From Tetmemena sp. SeJ-2015 (taxonomy: Eukaryota; Ciliophora; Spirotrichea; Sporadotrichida; Oxytrichidae), in assembly GCA_027382625.1 (NCBI GenBank), contig JAJKFJ010008066.1, positions 1-15,857 on the forward strand: a DNA stretch of 15,857 nt. The letters run 5' to 3'. Below are positions 9,901-15,857 of this stretch, piece by piece (the first letter of the stretch is position 1; every line of letters begins with the position of its first letter). Both the position numbers and the translations under genes were made by a program. The notes under the pieces were generated by a model, which was not told the DNA's origin, searched no databases, and worked only from the letters and a program-made list of their open reading frames with translations.

Positions 9901-12383
9901 TAATCTTAGAAATTAAGTGAAATATAAGACTTCTCAGCTCCTAATCTGGAGCTCTCTAGGCTAAAATAGGAGAACTCAAATAAGACCTCAAGCAGTTTCC
10001 CTCTACAAGCGAATAACAATACTATGATGAGAAGCATAGAAATAATTTCTTGCTCCACTATATTTAGCCAAAGACCGAGTTAGAGGATCAACACTACTTC
10101 AATATATTCTCTCAGTATTTGAGTAGCCTTTACTAAGGAGGAGAATCCTTAAACTTGGTGAGGATTGAATTTAGATTTTTGCAAAGATAGGCACCTCATT
10201 TGAATTCTCAGCTAAATTTACTAGGTCTACACTCTTCTCTGCTGGATGATTCTTTCACGAGAGTCTAAAATGAGCAGAAAGCTGATAGATTAAAACTCCA
10301 GCAGCTTTAAAAAGTGCTACCAATAGTTGAGTAGAAAATATCTCACGTGCTTTTCAACAGCTATGTCGAAAGGCATCAGTCACAAATCTAGGAAGTTATA
10401 AAGACCTATGGTAAAGGAATTTGGTAGAAGAAAAAGACACAATAGCTGGAAGAGTTTCACAAAATAAATTGCTAGAGACTTCAGAAGGATTATGAGATTT
10501 TAGACGTCCTTCTGAATAAGAGAAGAGAGATAGTTCAAAATGCTAAAACTAAGCAGTAGAAGGAAATGACAGATATTCTTTAATAAACCAGAAATTTAAT
10601 GAAAGCTAAGGAAGAGGAAGAATCGGAGAAACAAATGGTACATGACAAAATTAGATCCCTAGAGGAGATAAAGTAGAGCAACTATAGTCAAATTTAAGTT
10701 GTAAATCATTAAAGAGACAACTACTTGAAGGATGTATTAGATAGATAAGACTTAAAGTATGGTATTAAAGAGGTCTATTTGAAGCTAAGAGAGATTCTTT
10801 AGCTCAAGGAAGAGAGCTAGAGTATTATCATTTAGTGCAATGACTAAGTGATTCAGGTTTAGTAAATGTTAGATCAAACTTTGAGGGAAAAGGACCATAA
10901 CAGTGAGTAGCTAAAGTGGAAGTATGATCGACTTCAAATGGTAAAGCAAGAGATAGATCTTCTCATCATTAAATTACAGCTCGGTGTTTATGGCAAAAAT
11001 AATTCTCACGATCATTAAAAAAGCTAACTCCAAGAGAATTTAGAAGAGTTCTTGAATTTAGATGTTGATAACATTATAAAAGATGAAGGAAATATGCTGG
11101 AACTAACCTCATTCAGAAATAGCTACTACAGTCAGAATTTTCTAAGAGATAATAGGAATTCTCTTCAAGGCATCAGCAAGGAGTTTGGATTAATCTTTGA
11201 ATTTTTCAACATTAGCAGCAAAGAAGAGTTTTGTCTTTTCAAGAGTTTGTCAAACCTTTTAGAGGGCTTCAAAGTTTAAATCTTGAAAGAGCAAATTTTT
11301 AAGTCTAACAAATCTTAGAGCATTCAGATTAACTCTTTAACTAGAATTCTTAGAATCTCTAATGACTTAGAGAAAATTGAGTTTAGGAATATAGACTCTG
11401 CTTTTAGAATGGATGGCTTTATCAAGATAAGCTAACTCAAAAGTATTCAAGTAACTGCGCAAACTAAAAGCAAAATCAAAAAGCTTGATTTGGAAAATGA
11501 GATATTTCAAGATGAGAAAAGAAGCAAGTCTTGTTCACTTTAAAGATCGATTCCAAAGCATCTTTACAGCACACTAAATTAGACCTCTACAAAATATGCT
11601 AATTCGAACTCTTAATCTACTTTAAAAATGAGATCTAAGAGACTATTTGGCAGTGTGGTGAATAACAATTTCTCAATGAATTAGTTGAACTGCAATACAA
11701 AAATGCTAGACAATCATAAATCCCCTTAAACTTTCTCAAACCCTATGATAACGAAGCAAAATACTGATAATAGAAACTATAACTCACTGTTATAGAATAA
11801 AAGAAACTTATCGGAGAATCATCTTAGACAAAACTTAAAAATTTAGGATCAACAAGATAGGAATATCTCGACTGATGATATCTCTTAAACCCCTTTCTCT
11901 AAAATTCAAAATAGCTAATCGTTTGTGCTTTAAAATTAAGACGGGAATAAAAGTAGAATGCTAGACTATCAGAGGTCTCAACTATTGAACAACAGCATTA
12001 TTTTTGACGATGAAATAGGAGTAAGTGTATCGATGACTAATAAAGAGAGCATAAGTAATCTAAATAATCAAAAGATGAAATAAAAAACACTGAGCGTCCC
12101 CATCTTTAATCAGAGCCAACAGAGTATTGCAAGATCAAATGATAGAAGAAGATAATAGCGCTTTATCGAAGATTAGTTCAGCTAAGGCAAGAACTAAATA
12201 AATCAGGGTTTCGAATTCATCTTAATAACAAATGATAAGGAAGTAATAGTAAGGATACAAGAGTTTTGCACCTTTAAGAAATGCTATGAATCATTAAAGC
12301 AAATCATCGATTAAAAGGAAAGTCTAAAGCTAATGATCTCAAACTAAGAAATAAGAAATAAGCTCAGAGTGTTTAAAATTTGA
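6925..12383 (+). CDS. Large Q/N/S-rich coiled-coil protein of unknown function (about 1,734 aa)
   Basis: ATG 6925 has an in-frame TGA two codons upstream, which fixes the start. With introns at 9087-9123 and 9258-9290 and four IES candidates removed, 5,205 nt remain, ending at TGA 12381-12383. TAA and TAG codons are frequent throughout. Residues 1-595 are polar, low complexity and rich in Gln, Asn, Ser and His. Residues about 600-1285 are long charged helices with heptad character (QIESKLFQIQEESNMLTSKL, QQKEMTDILQQTRNLMKAKE). A less repetitive helical part follows (GISKEFGLIFEFFNISSKEE), then another Asn/Ser/Gln-rich stretch. The end is more globular (GFEFILITNDKEVIVRIQEF). This layout suits a structural or scaffold protein such as a basal-body or cortex component, but that is analogy only. 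Bases 9925-12383 are uninterrupted. The 33-nt intron at 9258 carries no in-frame stop and could be retained. Confidence 0.8.
7659..7693. other. 35-bp IES, pointer GGATA
   Basis: GGATA occurs at 7659-7663 and 7694-7698. Removal shifts the frame by two and joins IPNQVQD to NRALRIITGDYDN. The unshifted frame would stop at a TGA soon after 7815. Confidence 0.6.
9087..9123 (+). other. 37-nt intron (or 43-bp IES, pointer GAGG)
   Basis: GTTAGA to TTTAG, phase 0, restores the coiled-coil frame (ERLLVE then KEEAIQEYKVQIEELEQ). GAGG at 9084-9087 and 9127-9130 would remove 43 bp, which also restores the frame with two residues fewer. The intron is slightly preferred because of the acceptor. Confidence 0.6.
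9449..9545. other. 97-bp IES, pointer CTAGT
   Basis: CTAGT occurs at 9449-9453 and 9546-9550. The interior is strongly AT-rich with an in-frame TGA. Removal changes frame by one and joins NNLNFLHEAS to NMVSGKEGVINL, after which the frame stays open until the next candidate. It is the longest internal segment in this gene. Confidence 0.65.
9669..9696. other. 28-bp IES, pointer AAATA
   Basis: AAATA occurs at 9669-9673 and 9697-9701. The AT-rich unit includes a TGA and shifts the frame by one. Its loss joins QMRKKQ to IDFLESKLQAF and continues the coiled coil. Confidence 0.55.
9901..9924. other. Candidate 24-bp IES, pointer TAA
   Basis: The same frame is open on both sides of a TGA at 9918-9920. 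TAA at 9901-9903 and 9925-9927 gives a 24-bp, frame-neutral removal that eliminates it and joins SMKKV to RLLSSQSGALQ. The three-base repeat is weak, but some removal here is needed. Confidence 0.45.
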
Positions 12384-12479
12384 GTTTTCTTATGATTTCA
12401 TTAACTTTTTAAGAGGCTTCTATTGCATCTAAGTTTCAGTATAGGAAATTATCTTTAAAAATTAATACTTAAATATAAA

Positions 12480-12933
12480 ATGAAACTACATACCGATGAT
12501 ATTCTGGGAGGTTCTTATAAAATCAGGAGGAAGATTGGAGCTGGTTCCTTTGGAGAAATCTACCTAGGTATCTTCTTCTTACCTTTAATCCTTCATTTAG
12601 CAAAACACATAAATACTAACGATGAAGTGGCTATTAAAACAGTATGCTATTGCTTTATCATTAATTTGTAGGAATCAAGAAATGCAAGGTATCCCTAAGT
12701 GATTTACGAAGGAAAAGTTCTTAAAATGTTGCAAAAAGCAGGTAAAATTTTAAAGACTTATATGCATTATAATAGATGGGATACCTCAAGTTCACACATT
12801 TGGTTCGGACGGAGATTTGAATTACATGGTGATAGATATCCTAGGGCCCTCACTTGAGGATTTATTCAACTACTGTGGTAGGCAATTTTCAATGAAGACT
12901 ACCTTGATGCTCGTTACTCAGTTGGTGGAGAGG
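12480..12933 (+). CDS. Casein kinase 1 (CK1), N-terminal part only
   Basis: Serine/threonine protein kinase of the CK1 family. ATG 12480, with short introns at 12568-12600 (33 nt), 12642-12671 (30 nt) and 12742-12775 (34 nt). About 118 residues are present. The glycine-rich ATP loop is at residues 19-28 ([10 protein letters not shown]), the VAIK lysine at 42, then [20 protein letters not shown] and [18 protein letters not shown]. The CK1 hallmark [16 protein letters not shown] follows, then [12 protein letters not shown]. The next expected element, the catalytic loop with HRDIKPDN, and the DFG and substrate-binding parts are missing. After about 12933 the sequence no longer resembles a kinase, although the frame stays open. 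The copy here cannot be active as it stands. Either the remaining coding segments lie elsewhere in the germline, beyond a large insertion or scrambled, or this is a truncated copy. Confidence 0.9.
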
Positions 12934-13139
12934 TTCAAATAAACTTATTTTGGTGAAATAGAAGATGATATGCAAAAGGAATGCTCAAATATGTAAGAAA
13001 CCCCAAAAAGTGGATTTGTATAATTAGCTGAACTTTTAATATTAAACTTTGCAACTTTTATCCTTTTAAGCCTGATGCCTAAATCCTATAATAATTAATT
13101 TAAAACTTTTCTTACCATTTCGCATGCAAGCCAGATCAG
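12934..13139. other. AT-rich stretch between the broken kinase gene and GC-rich DNA
   Basis: No gene is supported. The kinase frame stays open but encodes nothing kinase-like. The eight-base sequence CCCCAAAA, the hypotrich telomere unit, occurs once at 13001-13008. Composition switches from AT-rich to GC-rich near 13,120, which probably marks the edge of inserted DNA. Confidence 0.5.
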
Positions 13140-14536
13140 ATGGGGAAGAGAGCTTCTCCATCTGAGCCAGTCCACCCCTCCGAGCCTATCATCGACACAT
13201 TCGGCAACATTCACCGTGTGCGAAAGCACTGGTGTCCCCAAGAGAGGGGGACAGGTGAATGCCTTCCGCTAGGCTCGAAAGAGCCTTGGTGGGCTGTGAT
13301 CAGCCCAGGAAGGATGCTGGATGTGGTCGGTGGAGATGTAGGGAGGCTGATGGGGTGGAGATGAGGTGGGAGGAGAGTGAGATGGAGTGTGGGGCAGCTC
13401 AGATCTCTAGAAGACTCTAGAGTGATTGTCTTAGCAGCTGCCTCTAGAGAGCATCTCATCCAGTTCTCCCCAATTAGTGAGCGATTGAGCCCTCCTGATG
13501 ACTTGGATGGAAGAGACGACTCTCCTGCCGGCAGATCAGGAAGCCTAGCAGTAACATTCGCTATCTTATTCTTTGCCACTGCAAAGTGCGATGGTGAAGC
13601 ATTGGCACTCTTCGCTTAGGGGATCAGTCCTGTAGATTGCATTCACATCAGGAAGTGCAAAGATGATACCACATTCTGTCCTTCGAGCTGTAGCTTGTCA
13701 ACTCTGAAACCCAGAACTCAAAGGTGGGAAGTAGCATAAACCCCAAAACCGAAAAGGAGAGTGGAATTAATAAAACAGACTCAGCATAAATGTCTAAAAG
13801 AAAAGTGATGATCATAATTCCAGAACCTCTATGGGGGGTCACTTAGAGGATAAGGAGAAGTTCTAAGTTATTTCGTCTTCCACGATGGATAGTTCCCGTT
13901 GACTGATCGCTCTCATTTCTGAGGAGGCAACTGTCATACTCCTAACTCTAGTCTCGGAGTGTGAGACGACATTGGAGCTTCTCTTAACTGTGGTGATTTC
14001 TCCTCATGAAACCGAGAGGGAGCTCCAATCTTCAGCGTCTCTTCGCAAGAAAGCAATGAGAAAGTCAAATTAAGCTTCTCGCTTGAGACGCAACAAATGA
14101 TGCCCTTCGCTGCGATAATCTGGAACAAATCAAATGGAAGACATCTATTCAGAGCAGTCGTGAGTGAGAACGCGACTCCCATGCTCTCTAGGTTGCGATG
14201 TTCTACTAGCGAGCTTCAATCCTAATGTCTTAGAACTCTAAGACTATAGACTCAAAATTGCCAATTTGGAAATCATCAACAGAGCTCCACTGGCTTGAGA
14301 GTCTTGAGGCAAATTTCGCTAGCAGGCAAACTGCGTATAATACTAACATCGAAGGGTGGGGTCTTTACACCAGGATCCACAATGGGCTGCGTTCGTCCGG
14401 GTGCGAGTTGAATAGACTTTGGAGCAAGGCCTTTTCATATCACATGCGATTCGAAGCTTTGAGGTGTAGACCAGCAACATTTCGCTGCTCTCACGAAAGA
14501 CAAATTAAACTGAAGTGATTGGGGAATTAAGCATAC
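13140..14536. mobile_element. GC-richer DNA, probable non-coding or decayed part of a transposon
   Basis: This 1.4-kb block is much richer in G and C than the genes to its left and merges with the transposase region. Several frames are open for 70-140 codons on both strands (13140-13362 and its in-frame continuation to about 13807, 13211-13640 minus, 14225-14518 plus). With only TGA as stop, such lengths are expected by chance, none has a recognisable motif, and several overlap on opposite strands, so I do not call genes. CCCCAAAACC occurs at 13741-13750, resembling the hypotrich telomere repeat found at the ends of some germline transposons. An inverted repeat, ATTGGAGCT near 13973 and AGCTCCAAT near 14021, could form a hairpin. 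Confidence 0.45.
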
Positions 14537-14551
14537 TCAAATCTTCCGCAG

Positions 14552-14570
14552 CTCGAGTGCATCGAGTGCA
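14552..14570. repeat. Two-copy tandem repeat, unit TCGAGTGCA
   Basis: TCGAGTGCA appears twice in a row. On the minus strand it encodes the repeated ALDALE near the transposase C-terminus. It may be a small local duplication and has no clear role. Confidence 0.6.
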
Positions 14571-15568
14571 TAAGGAATACAACTTAGGAAGCTCTCTTTG
14601 ACCCAGTTCCATTACTGAGCTTCGACATGGGTCTGGATCCATTCTACAAATTCACTCCTAGACTGGATCGGCCGCCTGTCGCAGTAGCCTCTTTTGATAG
14701 CCGCGAAGATTTTCTCAACTGGCGCCAGCTAAAATTGATAAGGCCCCAGGTATATCACGGAGACCTGAAGCAGACGAACTGCTCTCATGATCTCTGCGCT
14801 GCGGTGGTAAGTGGCATTGTCAAACAAGATACTTGACCTGTTTCTCCAGTCGAGGCCCTCATCGTCCAAATAAGCAGCCAGCTCGAAGAGGAAGCTCTTG
14901 ACCGTCAGGGAGTTGTTTCGACCCGAGTGGATGGCGTATACTACGCGGCCGTCGCTGAAGGATGCCGCTACCACGCTCAAGCCATATACTCTCTGCAGAC
15001 AGTCGATGTATGATCTCCTTCCTGAAAAGCTCCAACCTTTTCTCAGATATGACTATGTCTGGATTGAGCTCTCGTCGATGTTGATGATGAGGCGGTTTTC
15101 ACTGAGGGCCTTAATGTAATGCGATGCTGCCAGCTGCCTTTGCCACAAGCAGGAGTCCATGTTCGTCCTGACATCGAGAGAGTATGCTTTCTTATAAGAC
15201 ATGCCTAGCCCTGACTTCAGCATCCTCTTTAGCTTCCACATAGAGAAGCCGGGCCCAGCTACAGATTGCATTTTATCGAGAAGGACTTTGGCTGATACGA
15301 TTGCCTCCTTCTTCCTCAGTCGTCGGACAACAACTCTGAGCAGCACAGCCTCTCGGCCTCTAAGCATGGGCTTTCAATCTTAAAACACTGTGCGCCTTGC
15401 CGTCTTGCCTTGGCTTAGAAGCTTGGCAAGAGCTTCACGTGTGAGGCCGAAGCGGCTCTGGAGGACTTTCTTTGAGCATGCATCATCGTGGTACAGCCTG
15501 TAAATTCGCTTTGATAACTCGTCTTTAGCGATATCGGCCCTAAGCTTCTTCGAATGTGCACGCCTTGC

Positions 15569-15615
15569 CTAAGAGACAATGGTTACCTTCATATTTCAAT
15601 CCGACAGGCACTTAC
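15569..15615 (-). other. 47-nt spliceosomal intron in the transposase gene
   Basis: On the minus strand it begins GTAAGT and ends CTCTTAG. It contains an in-frame TGA, and removal joins ADEIMLVSKR to ARRAHSKKLRAD in phase 0 ahead of the helix-turn-helix. Its length makes the coding segments on either side fall in one frame. Confidence 0.75.
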
Positions 15616-15857
15616 TCTTTTGGAAACTAGCATAATCTCGTCGGCTACGCTCAAGCTCGGCATGCCTTTTTCCTCCTCATGAAGTTGAGGTACCTCGGAA
15701 TGAGCATCTTCTCCCTTAGAGAGTGACGAAGGTCACAGCAACTCTGCAAGCTCCAGAAGATGGGCTCTCTCTGCCTCAGACAGCACTCCCTCATCTCTCG
15801 AAGCTCCCACGAGGTTGTCAATCTGCCGTCTTGGATCGAGAATCTGCGTTGGGAAAA

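Larger units (their letters stand above)
14537..15857 (-). pseudogene. Tc1/mariner (IS630-like) DD34E transposase, 5'-incomplete, two in-frame TGA codons
   Basis: Cut-and-paste DDE transposase that would act on the element's own ends. The minus-strand frame enters at the window edge and ends at TGA 14537-14539, about 424 codons with an intron at 15569-15615 removed. The helix-turn-helix DNA-binding part includes KRIYRLYHDDACSKKVLQSR and FGLTREALAKLLSQG. The catalytic triad is Asp in NIDESS (15074-15076), Asp in LFDNATYH (14819-14821) and Glu in LAPVEKIF (14714-14716), with 34 residues between the last two, the Tc1-type spacing. YLRKGWSF and VIYLGPY are further family signatures. TAG codons at 15053-15055 and 14729-14731 must be read as Gln. 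In-frame TGA codons at 15733-15735 and 15374-15376 interrupt it. They suggest decay, unless each lies in an unrecognised removed segment. The true start is not visible. Confidence 0.85.

Noticed and set aside
13050..13100. KPDA-like reading near 13,070 as the missing kinase catalytic loop
   Set aside because: Only three residues match and the preceding His-Arg-Asp and following Asn are absent.
13211..13640. Minus-strand frame of about 145 codons, proline/serine-rich
   Set aside because: Its low-complexity part mirrors a purine-rich plus strand. It overlaps an equally long plus-strand frame, and this length is expected by chance when only TGA stops translation.
13140..13807. Plus-strand frame read across a TGA at 13362-13364 (about 220 codons)
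   Set aside because: It needs a stop to be ignored, has no recognisable domain and no pointer-flanked or GT-AG segment was found around the TGA.
14225..14518. Plus-strand ORF of 97 codons converging on the transposase
   Set aside because: No family resemblance and chance length. Kept only as part of the GC-rich block.
1..15857. Bacterial or standard-code interpretation with many short genes
   Set aside because: Every long homologous region (TH1, PH, CK1, transposase) needs TAA/TAG as glutamine or GT-AG introns, and no ribosome binding sites or operons are visible.
1..15857. CRISPR array, tRNA or rRNA gene
   Set aside because: No regularly spaced repeats, cloverleaf arms or conserved rRNA stretches were seen on either strand.

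Overview
The window reads as germline (micronuclear) DNA of a spirotrich ciliate, most likely a hypotrich related to Oxytricha or Stylonychia. On the plus strand, long reading frames appear only if TAA and TAG are read as glutamine and TGA is the sole stop. Short GT-AG introns (about 30 to 70 nt, several starting GTAAGT) are frequent. The genes are also interrupted by short AT-rich segments without good splice sites. Each of these lies between two copies of a short direct repeat, and removing the segment plus one copy restores the frame. These are what internal eliminated segments (IESs) and their pointer repeats look like. No telomere or chromosome end was seen. The species call is inference.

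Layout: bases 1-212 hold the 3' end of a gene with a Q/N-rich tail. Bases 376-1627 encode an R/D/S-rich protein of unknown function. Bases 1744-6689 encode a protein of about 1,429 residues with an EF-hand, coiled coil, a myosin-I-tail TH1 domain and a PH domain. Bases 6925-12383 encode a Q/N/S-rich, largely coiled-coil protein of about 1,734 residues. A casein kinase 1 gene starts at 12480 and stops matching its family at about 12933, before the catalytic loop. All five genes point the same way, with AT-rich gaps of 96-235 bp between them (213-375, 1628-1743, 6690-6924, 12384-12479), in which I see nothing definite.

From about 13,120 base composition changes abruptly to clearly GC-richer DNA. 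Bases 13,140-14,536 contain no gene I can defend. Bases 14,537-15,857 (minus strand) carry most of a Tc1/mariner/IS630-type DD34E transposase with one intron, one TAG-for-glutamine codon beside the catalytic glutamate, and two in-frame TGA codons. A natural reading is that this transposon lies in a large germline-limited insertion that splits the kinase gene, whose remaining parts would be outside the window.

Apart from the shared germline setting, the host genes show no obvious common pathway. The EF-hand/TH1/PH protein is probably a calcium-responsive, membrane-associated cytoskeletal protein. Limits: the IES boundaries were chosen by eye partly because they restore the frame, and short repeats are common in AT-rich DNA, so individual boundaries, especially those with 3-4 bp repeats, need comparison with somatic (macronuclear) sequence.
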